Shown here piece by piece: positions 49,392-58,268 of a stretch of DNA of 64,000 nucleotides. Every line of letters begins with the position of its first letter. The stretch's first letter is position 1. The notes under the pieces were generated by a model. That model made no database searches. It saw only the letters and a program-made list of their open reading frames with translations, and was not told the origin of the DNA. The position numbers and the translations under genes are program-made. Source of the stretch: Spirochaetaceae bacterium (GTDB taxonomy: Bacteria > Spirochaetota > Spirochaetia > Treponematales > Rectinemataceae); NCBI GenBank assembly GCA_025356015.1, contig JANXYO010000008.1, forward strand, positions 1 to 64,000, written 5' to 3'.

Positions 49392-51317
49392 ATGGTTTCG
49401 GTCGATGCGAAGCAGGTAAGGATAAACGACGCCTTCTGGTCGAGATATAGGGAACTCGTGAGGACTGTCATGATCCCCTATCAGTGGGAGGTCATGAATG
49501 ACCGCGTGCAGGGCGCCGAGAAGAGTCACGCCATCGCGAACTTCCGGATCGCGGCCGGGCTCGAGGCCGGCGAGTTCTACGGATTCCGCTTCCAGGACAG
49601 CGACGTCGCGAAGTGGCTCGAGGCCGTGGCTGGCTGTCTCGCGTGGCGGCCAGACTCCTCCCTCGAGGCCCTGGCCGACGAGGTCATCGAGCTTGTCGGG
49701 AAGGCCCAGGCGCCGGACGGCTACCTCAACACCTACTTCACCATCGCGGCTCCGGATAGGCGCTGGAAGAACGAGAGGGACGGCCACGAGCTCTACGTCG
49801 CCGGGCATTTCATCGAGGCGGCGGTCGCGTACTACCGCTCGACGGGTAAGCGGGCCCTCCTCGACATCATGCGCAGGAACGCCGAGCACATTGACGGCGT
49901 GTTCGGTCCCGGGGAGGGGAAGAAGCACGGCTATCCCGGCCACCAGGTGATCGAGATGGCCCTCGTCCGCCTCCACGAGGCGACTGGCGAGGAGCGTTGG
50001 CTCAGGCTGGCGAAGTACTTCCTGGACGAGAGGGGCGGTACGCCCAGCTTCTTCGAGCTCGAGGCCGCCGAAAGGGGCGAGCCGGGGGACAAGGGGAAGT
50101 TCGGGGAGGGCATGCTCGAGTATCTGCAGTCCCACCTGCCCGTGCGCGAGCAGGAGATGGCGACGGGCCATGCGGTGCGGGCCGTCTACATGTACGCGGC
50201 CATGGCCGAGGTCGCGGCGAGGACTGCCGACGAGGGGCTCGCGCGGGCCTGCCGCCGTCTTTGGACCGACCTCACGAGGCGGCAGATGTTCGTCACGGGA
50301 GGAATCGGGCAGCAGGAATACTGGGAGGGCTTCTCCTTCGACTATGACCTGCCGAACGACATGACCTACAACGAGACCTGCGCGTCGATAGGCCTCGTCT
50401 TCTGGGCCAAGGCCATGAGCCGCCTCGAGTGCCGGGGCGACTATTACGACGTCGCCGAGCGGGCCCTCTACAACGCGGTGCTGGGCGGCATGTCCCTGGA
50501 CGGGAAGAAGTATTTTTACGCGAACCTCCTCGAGTCGGTTCCATCCCTCATCGCCGAACGCCGCGACCTCGACTACGCGGCTCCCACCCGGAGGGCCTGG
50601 TTCGCCTGCGCCTGCTGCCCGCCGAATATCGCGCGGCTCATCGCCTCGCTCGGCGCCTATGTCCTATCGGCCGGGGCCGAGGGGATCGCCGTCCACCTGT
50701 ACATCGGCTGCGAGGCCGAGCTCGAGGCCGGAGGCACGAAGGTCGCACTGAGGATAGAGGGGGACTATCCCTGGTCGGGGTCCTTGCGGATCGGCCTTTC
50801 GGCCGAGAGGAAGGCGCGCTTCCCGCTGCGCCTTCGCATCCCCGGCTGGTGCGAGGGGGCCACGGCCAAGGTCGGTGGAAGCCCCGTAGCGGCCGCAGCC
50901 GTGGATGGCTACCTCTCCATCGATCGCGAATGGGGGCAGGCCGAGCTTGTCGAGCTTGAGCTTCCCATGCCGGTCAGGCGGCTCCGGGCGAATCCGGCGG
51001 TACGCGCCGACGCGGGCAAGACTGCCCTCGCGCGGGGACCCCTGGTGTATTGCTTTGAGGAGGTCGACAACGGGAAACACCTCTGGAACCTCCTTGTGCC
51101 CAGGACGGCCCGGCTCCAGGCCTCCCGGCGTCCCGACCTGCTCGGCGGCGTCGTCGCGATCGAGGGCGAGGCCCTAAGGAGGACCGAGGACTGGGGCGAG
51201 GAGCTCTACCGGGACGATGAGTCCAGCCGCGTTCCCATGGCCTTCCGCGCCGTGCCCTACTTCGCCTGGGACAACCGCGGCGAGAATGAGATGAGCGTCT
51301 GGATGGAGGAGGCCTAG
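49392..51317 (+). CDS. GH127 beta-L-arabinofuranosidase-like hydrolase
   Basis: A 641-residue family 127 glycoside hydrolase with an (alpha/alpha)6 barrel and C-terminal beta domains. AQAPDGYLNTYF, HELYVAGHFIEAAVAYY and MFVTGGIGQQEYWEGF are conserved. The zinc/catalytic cysteines are in YNETCASIG (Glu and Cys) and ACACCPPNIARL (Cys-Cys, the last two including the proposed nucleophile). No signal peptide, so it cleaves imported oligosaccharide. Last gene of the AraC-controlled transport operon, which points to arabinoside uptake and breakdown. Confidence 0.87.
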   Translation: MVSVDAKQVRINDAFWSRYRELVRTVMIPYQWEVMNDRVQGAEKSHAIANFRIAAGLEAGEFYGFRFQDSDVAKWLEAVAGCLAWRPDSSLEALADEVIELVGKAQAPDGYLNTYFTIAAPDRRWKNERDGHELYVAGHFIEAAVAYYRSTGKRALLDIMRRNAEHIDGVFGPGEGKKHGYPGHQVIEMALVRLHEATGEERWLRLAKYFLDERGGTPSFFELEAAERGEPGDKGKFGEGMLEYLQSHLPVREQEMATGHAVRAVYMYAAMAEVAARTADEGLARACRRLWTDLTRRQMFVTGGIGQQEYWEGFSFDYDLPNDMTYNETCASIGLVFWAKAMSRLECRGDYYDVAERALYNAVLGGMSLDGKKYFYANLLESVPSLIAERRDLDYAAPTRRAWFACACCPPNIARLIASLGAYVLSAGAEGIAVHLYIGCEAELEAGGTKVALRIEGDYPWSGSLRIGLSAERKARFPLRLRIPGWCEGATAKVGGSPVAAAAVDGYLSIDREWGQAELVELELPMPVRRLRANPAVRADAGKTALARGPLVYCFEEVDNGKHLWNLLVPRTARLQASRRPDLLGGVVAIEGEALRRTEDWGEELYRDDESSRVPMAFRAVPYFAWDNRGENEMSVWMEEA

Positions 51318-51323
51318 GCCTGC

Positions 51324-51329
51324 TATAGT
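51324..51329 (+). promoter_or_regulatory. Putative -10 element before the thioesterase gene
   Basis: TATAGT lies eight bases before the ATG and no ribosome binding site is present, so transcription from it would give a leaderless or nearly leaderless mRNA. The -35 region is not recognisable. Confidence 0.3.
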
Positions 51330-51336
51330 CGCGGCC

Positions 51337-52065
51337 ATGGTCATAGTCCAGCCACTCTCGCTCGAGTTCGATGTCAGGGGTTTCGACTGCGGCTACGGCG
51401 GGTCCCTGCGCATCCTCTCCCTCACCAATTTCTTCCAGGAGACGGCGGGCGAGCACGCCGAGCTCATCGGCTACGGGGTCGGCAAGCTGCTCGGGGAGGG
51501 CCGCACCTGGATGCTCTCTCGCTTCGACCTGCGCATCGACGAGCTTCCCCAGGCGGGCGAGCGAGTCGTCGTGAAGACCCAGCCCGCGGGCACCGAGAGG
51601 CTCTTCGCCCTGCGCGACCTGGCGATGACGGGAGCCGATGGGCGGAGCCTCGCGAGGGCCGTCTACGCCTACCTCGTCGTCGACCTCGCGACCAGGAGGC
51701 TCCTGCGCCCGGACAGGCTGTTCGGCGAGGCCATCCCGGTCGGCGCCGACCCGCACCCGGTCCAGGACCGCTCTTTCGGCCTGCCGGAAAGCGGTGCGAC
51801 GGATATCTCATTCGCACAACGCGCCTCAGCCCGCCACATCGACCACAACGGCCATGTCAACAATGCCTGGCTCGTCGACTGGCTCGCGGATGCGGTTCCG
51901 CGCCCGCGGCGGGTGGAAGCGCCGACTTCCATGAGGGTGGAATTCCTCGCCGAGGCCCTCGAGGGCGACGAGCTGAGCGCCAGCTGGGGAGCCTCGGGAG
52001 GCGGGACCCTTTCGGAGCTCCGCCGCGGCGGCACCGCCATCGCAAGGGCCTTCTTCTCGCCCTAG
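51337..52065 (+). CDS. Acyl-ACP thioesterase, FatA/FatB-like
   Basis: A 242-residue double hotdog protein that releases fatty acids from acyl carrier protein. The N-terminal hotdog holds LTNFFQETAGEHAELIGYG and GRTWMLSRFDLRI. The second begins at about 155 and contains HIDHNGHVNNAWLVDWL, the conserved Asn/His motif of plant and bacterial acyl-ACP thioesterases. A short spacer separates it from the GH127 gene, but it is functionally unrelated to it. A small hairpin terminator follows. Confidence 0.83.
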   Translation: MVIVQPLSLEFDVRGFDCGYGGSLRILSLTNFFQETAGEHAELIGYGVGKLLGEGRTWMLSRFDLRIDELPQAGERVVVKTQPAGTERLFALRDLAMTGADGRSLARAVYAYLVVDLATRRLLRPDRLFGEAIPVGADPHPVQDRSFGLPESGATDISFAQRASARHIDHNGHVNNAWLVDWLADAVPRPRRVEAPTSMRVEFLAEALEGDELSASWGASGGGTLSELRRGGTAIARAFFSP

Positions 52066-52083
52066 GCGCAGAGGCGGGCGAAT

Positions 52084-52106
52084 CGGCTCACCTAAGAGCC
52101 GCTCTT
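52084..52106 (+). terminator. Weak intrinsic terminator after the thioesterase gene
   Basis: CGGCTC and GAGCCG pair around ACCTAA, followed by CTCTTCCTT. The stem is short and the tail is pyrimidine-rich rather than a pure T-run. Confidence 0.45.
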
Positions 52107-52108
52107 CC

Positions 52109-52137
52109 TTGACCTCGAACCCTCCTTAAGTTAGCCT
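52109..52137 (+). promoter_or_regulatory. Promoter of fhs
   Basis: TTGACC and TAGCCT are separated by 17 bases and lie 37 bases before the fhs start, which has its own GAGGAGG site. A housekeeping sigma-70-type promoter is likely. Confidence 0.6.
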
Positions 52138-52174
52138 TTGGTCCAAGGCCGGGGGAGACTCGAGGAGGCGGACA

Positions 52175-53938
52175 ATGTCAGTTGAGAGGCAGAAGCCGGT
52201 ACCGAGCGACATCGACATCGCGCAGTCGGCGAAGATAAGGCCCATTGTCGAGGTCGCCGAGGGCTACGGGATCTGCAACGATTGCATCGACCATTTCGGG
52301 AAGTACAAGGCCAAGGTGAGGCTCGAGTTCCTCAAGGACAACATGTCCCTCCCGGTGAGGGCGAAATACATAGACGTGACGGCGATCACGCCCACCCCTC
52401 TCGGAGAGGGAAAGACCACCACGACCGTGGGCCTGACCCAGGGCTTCGGCGCCATCGGACGCAAGGCGATAGCCGCCATACGCCAGCCCTCCATGGGGCC
52501 CACCTTTGGCATCAAGGGCGGTGCCGCGGGCGGAGGCTACTCCCAGATAGTCCCGATGGAGGACTTCAACCTCCACCTCACTGGAGACACCCATGCGGTC
52601 TCGGTCGCGCACAATCTCTGCGCCACCGCCCTTGACGCGAGGATCTACCACGAGTGGCGCTGGTCCGATGCCTATTTCGAGAAGATGGGCATAAAGCGCC
52701 TGAACTTCGACCCCTATGAGACCTGGTGGAACCGGGTAGTGGATATGAACGACCGCTCCCTGCGCCGCGTGATAGTGGGCGTCGGTGGCGTCGAGAACGG
52801 GCCTTTCCGCGAGTCGGGCTTCGACATAGCGGTCGCCAGCGAGGTAATGGCGATCCTCGCCCTGGCCAAGGACCTCCGAGATCTCCGGGAGCGCATGGGC
52901 AGGATTGTCCTGGGACTCGACAAGGCAGGCCACCCCATCACCACCGAGGAGCTCGGCGTAGCGGGGGCGATGACCATCCTCATGAAGGACGCCATCAAGC
53001 CGAACATCCTGCAGACACTCGAGGAGCAGCTCGCCTTCGTCCACGCGGGACCCTTCGCCAACATCGCACACGGCAACTCCTCGGTCCTGGCCGACATGAT
53101 AGCCTTGCGCATCTCCGACTATGTCGTCACGGAATCCGGCTTTGGCGCCGACATGGGCTTCGAGAAGTTCGTGGACATCAAATGCCGCACCTCGGGCCTC
53201 ATGCCCGACGCCGCCGTCGTGGTGGCCACCGTGCGCGCCCTCAAGATGCACGGGGGCGGCCCCAGGGTCATTCCCGGCAAGGCCCTTCCCGCGGCCTACA
53301 CCGACGAGGACCGCGAGCTCGTCAGGAAGGGCATCCCCAACCTCAAGGCCCACCTCGCGATACTGCGCAAGTTCGGAGTTCCCGCGGTCGTGGCCATCAA
53401 CGAGTTCCCCACTGACACCGAGGCCGAGCACGACATAATCCGCGAGGCGGCCATCGCCGCAGGGGCCGTGGACGCCGTGGTCACGCGCAACTGGGCCATG
53501 GGCGGGGAAGGCGCAGCCGACCTCGCCAGGGCCGTGGAGAAGGCCGCCCAGACGGGCTCGACCTGCGCGCCCTTCTATCCCCTCGAGCTGTCGGTGAAGG
53601 AGAAGATCGAGCGAATAGCCCGCGAGATATACGGAGCAGACCACGTGAGCTACACCGCCGAGGCCGAGAACAAGATCGAGGTCTTCTCGAAGCTGGGCTA
53701 CGACAAGCTTCCCATCTGCATGGCGAAGACCCAGTACTCGATCTCCCACGACCCCGCGGTCAAGGGAGCGCCAAAGGGCTTCATCTTCCCGATAACCGAT
53801 GTGAGGCTCGCTGCGGGAGCGGGCTTCCTCTACCCGATGTCGGGGACCATCACTACCATGCCGGGCCTGCCATCGAAGCCAGGCTACATGGGCATGGACA
53901 TCGACGTCGATACCGGCAGGATAATCGGCCTGTCGTGA
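52175..53938 (+). CDS. fhs: Formate-tetrahydrofolate ligase
   Basis: A 587-residue enzyme that makes 10-formyltetrahydrofolate from formate, ATP and tetrahydrofolate. The P-loop TPTPLGEGKTTTTVGL, the motif RQPSMGPTFGIKGGAAGGGY and the C-terminal TMPGLPSKPGY are all present. It is some 30 residues longer than typical, mainly at the N-terminus and in small loops. A good ribosome binding site precedes the ATG. Supplies one-carbon units for purines and initiator tRNA, or serves acetogenic metabolism. Confidence 0.95.
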   Translation: MSVERQKPVPSDIDIAQSAKIRPIVEVAEGYGICNDCIDHFGKYKAKVRLEFLKDNMSLPVRAKYIDVTAITPTPLGEGKTTTTVGLTQGFGAIGRKAIAAIRQPSMGPTFGIKGGAAGGGYSQIVPMEDFNLHLTGDTHAVSVAHNLCATALDARIYHEWRWSDAYFEKMGIKRLNFDPYETWWNRVVDMNDRSLRRVIVGVGGVENGPFRESGFDIAVASEVMAILALAKDLRDLRERMGRIVLGLDKAGHPITTEELGVAGAMTILMKDAIKPNILQTLEEQLAFVHAGPFANIAHGNSSVLADMIALRISDYVVTESGFGADMGFEKFVDIKCRTSGLMPDAAVVVATVRALKMHGGGPRVIPGKALPAAYTDEDRELVRKGIPNLKAHLAILRKFGVPAVVAINEFPTDTEAEHDIIREAAIAAGAVDAVVTRNWAMGGEGAADLARAVEKAAQTGSTCAPFYPLELSVKEKIERIAREIYGADHVSYTAEAENKIEVFSKLGYDKLPICMAKTQYSISHDPAVKGAPKGFIFPITDVRLAAGAGFLYPMSGTITTMPGLPSKPGYMGMDIDVDTGRIIGLS

Positions 53939-53953
53939 TCCAAGGGAGAGTGG

Positions 53954-54652
53954 ATGCGTTTCGAGATCGAGAAGACGGTCCTTGAGGCGGCTCCCGACAT
54001 CGTCATCGGTGTCGTCGTCGCCAGGGGAATCGACAACAGCCGTCCCAGGCCCGCCATAAGCGCGAGGCTGGGCGAGGCCATAGCCGAGACCCTGCCCAGG
54101 CTCGCGTCCAAGGCCAAGGAGGATCAGCGGATACAGGCCTACCGCGAGGCCTTCTCCCGCTTCGGGATAAACCCCAACAAGTACCCCTGCTCCATAGAAG
54201 CCATCATGAGCCGTCTGCAGAAGGGCGGGAACCTCCCCTCCATCAACCCCATCGTCGACCTTGGGAACGCGGTGTCGATCAAGTACATCCTGCCCATAGG
54301 AGCCCACGACCTCGACCAGGTAGGGGGCGAGCTGTCCCTGAGGCGGGCGGTGAGGGGGGATCGCTTCCTCCCATTCGGGACCGACCAGGAGGAGGTCGTG
54401 GACGAGGGAGAGCTCGTCTACGCGAGCGGGAGCACTGTGCGCACGCGGCGCTGGATGTGGAGGCAGAGCGAGATAGGGAAGATAGTGGCAGGGAGCTCCT
54501 ACGTATTCTTCCCGATCGACGGTTTCGCCGGGATCAACGAGGCTGCGGTGCTGGAAGCCCGCGACGAGCTCGCCCGCCTCGTGGAGAGCGAGCTCGGAGG
54601 GACGGCCGTGACGGGCCTCGTTGACCGCGGAACGCCAGTCTTCGAGGCCTAA
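53954..54652 (+). CDS. B3/B4-domain protein (PheRS beta-like editing fold)
   Basis: A 232-residue stand-alone B3/B4 domain, the fold that in phenylalanyl-tRNA synthetase beta performs editing. AYREAFSRFGINPNKYPCSIEAI and PSINPIVDLGNAVSIKY (shown in short form) are typical of the free-standing family, and the C-terminal part ends with VFFPIDGFAGIN. The function of these free proteins is not settled; deacylation of a misacylated tRNA or a sugar-related role has been suggested. It follows fhs by 15 bases, likely cotranscribed. Confidence 0.78.
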   Translation: MRFEIEKTVLEAAPDIVIGVVVARGIDNSRPRPAISARLGEAIAETLPRLASKAKEDQRIQAYREAFSRFGINPNKYPCSIEAIMSRLQKGGNLPSINPIVDLGNAVSIKYILPIGAHDLDQVGGELSLRRAVRGDRFLPFGTDQEEVVDEGELVYASGSTVRTRRWMWRQSEIGKIVAGSSYVFFPIDGFAGINEAAVLEARDELARLVESELGGTAVTGLVDRGTPVFEA

Positions 54653-54676
54653 AGAGGGCGAAGGAGGACTTGCGAG

Positions 54677-55159
54677 ATGATACGGAAGATGAGGGACGAG
54701 GACTCGCTCTCCGTCCTTGCGATCTACCGGCAGGGAATCGAGGCGAGGAGCGCGACCTTCGAGACCGAGCTCCCCACCTGGTCTGAATGGCTGCGCGGCA
54801 AGCTCGAGCATTCGCGCTTTGTCTACCTGGAACGCGAGCTGCCTGTCGGCTGGGCAGTCCTCTCCCTCAGCTCCTCCAGGGCGGCCTATGCGGGTGTCGC
54901 CGAGGCCAGCATCTACGTCCACCAGGAGCACCGGAGGAAGGGCATCGGCGACCGCCTTCTCAGGGCGCTCGTGCAGTCCTCGGAGGAGCATGGGATATGG
55001 ACCCTCAGCGCCTCGGTCTTCCCGGAAAACGAGGCTAGCATCGCATTGCTCAAGAAGAACGGATTCCGGATAGTCGGGCGGAGGGAAAGGATCGCCAGGC
55101 TGGACGGGATCTGGCGCGACACCATCCTCCTCGAGCGGAGGAGCGACGCGATCCGATGA
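54677..55159 (+). CDS. GNAT N-acetyltransferase (phosphinothricin acetyltransferase-like)
   Basis: A 160-residue acetyltransferase. MIRKMRDEDSLSVLAIYRQG at the start and ASIYVHQEHRRKGIGDRLL, the acetyl-CoA pyrophosphate loop, fit the Pat/YncA group that acetylates amino acid analogues such as methionine sulfoximine. AGGAGG precedes the start. The gene is followed by a second GNAT with a four-base overlap. Substrate not determinable. Confidence 0.83.
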   Translation: MIRKMRDEDSLSVLAIYRQGIEARSATFETELPTWSEWLRGKLEHSRFVYLERELPVGWAVLSLSSSRAAYAGVAEASIYVHQEHRRKGIGDRLLRALVQSSEEHGIWTLSASVFPENEASIALLKKNGFRIVGRRERIARLDGIWRDTILLERRSDAIR

Positions 55160-55626
55160 GGAGCGGAACAAGCATGGTGACACGTAGCTGGGAGGAGGGC
55201 GACCTGCCCCAGGTCCTCGCCCTCCTCAAGAGCCTTGCCGAGAGCCTGCACGACGACATCGCCTTCGAAAGCGAAAGGCTCCGGCGCCAGTTCAGGAGCA
55301 TGAAGCGGAAACCCGAGATCTACGAGAGCTTTGTCTGCGAGGAAGCCGGGGCCATCCTAGGCTTTGTCTCCATTGTCTTCTACGAGAGCGCCTTCCACCA
55401 CAAGGGGACTGCCCTTTTGAGCGAGCTTGTGGTCGCCGCGGGGGCGAGGGACGCGGGGATAGGAGAGCGCCTCCTCAGACGGGCAGTCGAGGAGGCCGAA
55501 ATCCGCGAGATGGACGAGGTCGAGGTCGGGGTCATGAAGGACAACGAAGCTGCGATCCGCTTCTACAAGAAACGGGGCCTCGTCGAGGAATACCTCCTCC
55601 TCGGGCTCGATCTGGGCGGGGACTAG
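55156..55626 (+). CDS. GNAT N-acetyltransferase
   Basis: A 156-residue acetyltransferase with the motif A loop VVAAGARDAGIGERLLRRAV and the motif B segment NEAAIRFYKKRGLVEEYLLL. It starts inside the stop of the preceding acetyltransferase gene. A second Met at codon 7 is an alternative start. Target is unknown. The gene ends convergently with tpx. Confidence 0.8.
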   Translation: MRSGTSMVTRSWEEGDLPQVLALLKSLAESLHDDIAFESERLRRQFRSMKRKPEIYESFVCEEAGAILGFVSIVFYESAFHHKGTALLSELVVAAGARDAGIGERLLRRAVEEAEIREMDEVEVGVMKDNEAAIRFYKKRGLVEEYLLLGLDLGGD

Positions 55627-55633
55627 CGATGGC

Positions 55634-56149
55634 CTAGGCCGACTTGGCCTGCCTCACCGCCGCGAGGGCCCGCTCGTAATCGGGCTCGATGCCGATCTCC
55701 GGCACCTGCTGGGTGTAGACGACCTTGTCGCCCGCGTCGACCACGACGATTGCCCGAGACAGGAAGCCCGCCAGGGCACCGTCGATCAGTTCCACGCCGT
55801 AGGCCTTGCCGAAATCCCGTCCCCTCAACTCAGACAGGGGGACGACGACATCGACTCCCTCGGCCTTGCAGAACCTGCCCATGGCGAAGGGCGTGTCCCG
55901 GCTCACCGTGAGCACGACGGCCCCCTCGAGCTTCTTGATCTCCCTGTTGAACTTGACCGCCGAGGTCGCGCAGACCCCGGTGTCGAGGCTGACGACGATG
56001 TTGAGGATCTTGACCTTGCCCGCGTAGTCCTTGAGCGACACGTCGCGGAGTTCGGCAGTGGTGAGGCGGAAATCCGGAGCCTTGGTGCCGAGCTCGGGGA
56101 GCTTCCCCGAGCTGTGCACCTGGTTGCCGTTGTGTATGATCGTGGCCAT
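55634..56149 (-). CDS. tpx: Thiol peroxidase
   Basis: A 171-residue atypical 2-Cys peroxiredoxin that reduces lipid and hydrogen peroxides through thioredoxin. The peroxidatic Cys60 is in SLDTGVCATSAVKFN and the resolving Cys94 in GRFCKAEGVD, spaced as in the family. The usual TPVC is changed to TGVC (Pro to Gly). Cytoplasmic despite homology to periplasmic names. Transcribed alone, with GGAGG before the start. Confidence 0.92.
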   Translation of the reverse strand: MATIIHNGNQVHSSGKLPELGTKAPDFRLTTAELRDVSLKDYAGKVKILNIVVSLDTGVCATSAVKFNREIKKLEGAVVLTVSRDTPFAMGRFCKAEGVDVVVPLSELRGRDFGKAYGVELIDGALAGFLSRAIVVVDAGDKVVYTQQVPEIGIEPDYERALAAVRQAKSA

Positions 56150-56259
56150 CTTAAGACGCCTCCTTTGGTTTCTGCATGGAGCGCCCTTCGCGCCCTTGCT
56201 CTGGAAGCTACTAAGGGCGGGGCCCCCGGATCAAGGCCGCAGGAGGGACGGGTTGGGCG

Positions 56260-56904
56260 CTACATTCCGTAGGGGAAGAGGATGCCCTGGGTGTCCCGCA
56301 GGCGGCCCTCCACCTCATCCATGATCGCCTTCAGGTCCTTGGACTCTGCCACGAAGTCGAGCCTGTCGCCGGGCACGACGAGGACGGGGGAAAGGTCGAA
56401 GCCGTCAATCCATTCCTCGTAGAAGCGGTTGAGGCCGGCGAGGTATGAGTCCTCTATGGAGGACTCGATTTCCCTGCCCCTCATGGCTATGCGTTTCTTG
56501 AGGGTGTCCACCGAGGCCCTGATGTAGACGACGAGGTCGGGAGGAGGAAGGAGGCCCTTGAGGGTCCTGTACAGCTCGCAGTAGCTCGACCAGTCTCGTT
56601 CGCTCATGGAGCCCTGCTCGTAGAGGTTCCTCGCGAAGACCTCGGCGTCCTCATAGAGGGAACGGTCCTGGACCACGGAGTGCGGATCTTCCATGAGGGC
56701 GCGGTGCGCCCTCACGCGGTGGGTGAGGAAGAAGACCTGGGAGTTGAAGGCCCAGCGCTTCATGTCGGAGTAGAAGTCCGCGAGATAGGGGTTCTCCGCG
56801 ACAGGCTCGTAGTATGGCCTGAAACAGAGGCGCTCCGCGAGGAGGCCAACCAGAGTGGACTTGCCCGCTCCTATGTTGCCGGCGAGGACGATGTACTTTT
56901 TCAT
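56260..56904 (-). CDS. Deoxynucleoside kinase (dGK/dCK-like)
   Basis: A 214-residue kinase of the deoxyadenosine/deoxyguanosine kinase family. The P-loop is GNIGAGKST at residues 9-17, the specificity-linked EPVAENPYL follows, and QDRSLYEDAEVF carries the DRS motif. R-rich lid residues (KKRIAMRGREIE) complete the site. It salvages deoxynucleosides to monophosphates. Located 92 bases after the aspS2 gene in the same direction, possibly in the same transcript. Confidence 0.88.
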   Translation of the reverse strand: MKKYIVLAGNIGAGKSTLVGLLAERLCFRPYYEPVAENPYLADFYSDMKRWAFNSQVFFLTHRVRAHRALMEDPHSVVQDRSLYEDAEVFARNLYEQGSMSERDWSSYCELYRTLKGLLPPPDLVVYIRASVDTLKKRIAMRGREIESSIEDSYLAGLNRFYEEWIDGFDLSPVLVVPGDRLDFVAESKDLKAIMDEVEGRLRDTQGILFPYGM

Positions 56905-56996
56905 GCGGTCAGTCTTTCGGCCCTAGGATAGACGTTGCGCCACACCGAGCGCAAGCGGTGGGCCAGCTTTTGGCCGTCCAGGGCCAGGCCGATCGC

Positions 56997-58268
56997 CTAT
57001 GGAGTCAGGCGATGGCGATCCCTGGGGAAGAGGCTGGCCTGGCGGACGTTCTGGAAGCCCATGATCTTCTGGGTAAGCCGCTCGAGGCCTATGGCGAAGC
57101 CTCCGTGCGGCGGGCAGCCGTACTTGAATATCGAGGCGTAGGCCGCGTAGTCCCCCTCCTCCATTCCGTTGCGCTCGAAGCTCTCCTTGAGCATCGTGTA
57201 CTCGTTGATCCTGCGGCCCCCCGTCGTCACCTCGAGGCCGCGGAAGATGCAGTCGAAGCTCATGGTCGACCTGCCCTTGGGGTAGGCGTAGAAGGGCCTG
57301 TGCTTGCGCGGGAACTCGTTCACGAAGACCAGGTCGCTGCCGCGCTCGCGCTCCGACCAGGCGCATATCGCGCGCTCGACCTCGGGCGTGATCTCGTAGG
57401 CCTTCGTGCCCGCCTCGCGGTTCGCGATCTCGATCGCCTCGTCGTGCCCTACAACGGGGGCTTTCGCCACTTCCTCGGGAGTCGGGACGCGGGCGCCCCA
57501 GGCCGAAAGCTCGCGCGAGTTGCGGGATGAGACCGCCTCGAAGATCGAGGAGAAGAGCCGGCGCTCGAGTTCGATGAGGTCGAGCTCGCTTTCTATGAAG
57601 GCGAGCTCGAGGTCGAGGGAGCAGTACTCGTTGAGGTGCCGAGGCGTGTCGTGCTTCTCGGCCCTGTATGCCTGGCCGATCTCGAAGACCCGCTCGAGTC
57701 CCGAGGCCACCATCGCCTGCTTGTAGAACTGAGGAGACTGGGCCAGATACGCGCGTTGTCCGAAATAGTCGACCTCAAAGAGTCCCGATCCCCCTTCCGT
57801 CCCGGTGGCCACGAGCTTCGAGGTCTTGACCTCGGTGAAGCCCTGGGATCTCAGGGTGGTTGCGAAAGCCTCGAGGATTGTCGCCTGGACGCGGAAGGCC
57901 CCGAGGGCCTTGGGGTTCCTCAAGGAGAGGAAGCGCTGGTCGAGGGCCGATTCAAGGGACAGTGAATCGGGATCGGCGTTCACCTGGATCGGGATTCCGG
58001 GCTCTGCGGGGGCGATCAGCTCGATGGAGGTGGCGGCGAGCTCCCAGCCGCCAGGGGCCCGTGGGTTCTCCCTCGACTTGCCTCGCACCCTGATCACGGA
58101 CTCAAGCGTAGCCTCAGGCGCGGCATCCGCGACCACCTGGGCGAGGCCCGAGCGGTCGCGGAGCACGACAAAGCAGATCTTGCCGAGGTCGCGGACCCTA
58201 TGGATCCAGCCGGCGAGCTCGACATCGGCCCCTTCCTCATGGGGCAATTCGGCGGCGAGGGTCCTCAT
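56997..58268 (-). CDS. aspS: Archaeal-type aspartyl-tRNA synthetase, probably non-discriminating
   Basis: A 423-residue class IIb synthetase lacking the bacterial GAD insertion. An N-terminal OB fold is followed by the catalytic core. TATGTEGGSGLF-like signature (here KLVATGTEGGSGLFEV), YLAQSPQFYKQAMVASG and FEIGQAYRAEKHDTPRHL define AspRS rather than AsnRS, which would have a VSGQL motif. His23 (GWIHRV) and Pro71 (PRAPGGWEL) stand at the two positions where discriminating archaeal AspRS has Trp and Lys. This His/Pro pair is that of enzymes that charge both tRNA-Asp and tRNA-Asn. Overlaps gatB by ATGA, consistent with Asp-tRNA-Asn being passed to GatCAB. Confidence 0.85.
   Translation of the reverse strand: MRTLAAELPHEEGADVELAGWIHRVRDLGKICFVVLRDRSGLAQVVADAAPEATLESVIRVRGKSRENPRAPGGWELAATSIELIAPAEPGIPIQVNADPDSLSLESALDQRFLSLRNPKALGAFRVQATILEAFATTLRSQGFTEVKTSKLVATGTEGGSGLFEVDYFGQRAYLAQSPQFYKQAMVASGLERVFEIGQAYRAEKHDTPRHLNEYCSLDLELAFIESELDLIELERRLFSSIFEAVSSRNSRELSAWGARVPTPEEVAKAPVVGHDEAIEIANREAGTKAYEITPEVERAICAWSERERGSDLVFVNEFPRKHRPFYAYPKGRSTMSFDCIFRGLEVTTGGRRINEYTMLKESFERNGMEEGDYAAYASIFKYGCPPHGGFAIGLERLTQKIMGFQNVRQASLFPRDRHRLTP

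Noticed and set aside
52178-55183. Open frame of about 1000 codons on the minus strand across fhs, the B3/B4 gene and an acetyltransferase gene
   Set aside because: It is exactly antisense to three well-supported genes. Its translation is compositionally odd (His, Asp, Gly, Arg rich) and shows no family motif. High GC in third positions creates such frames.
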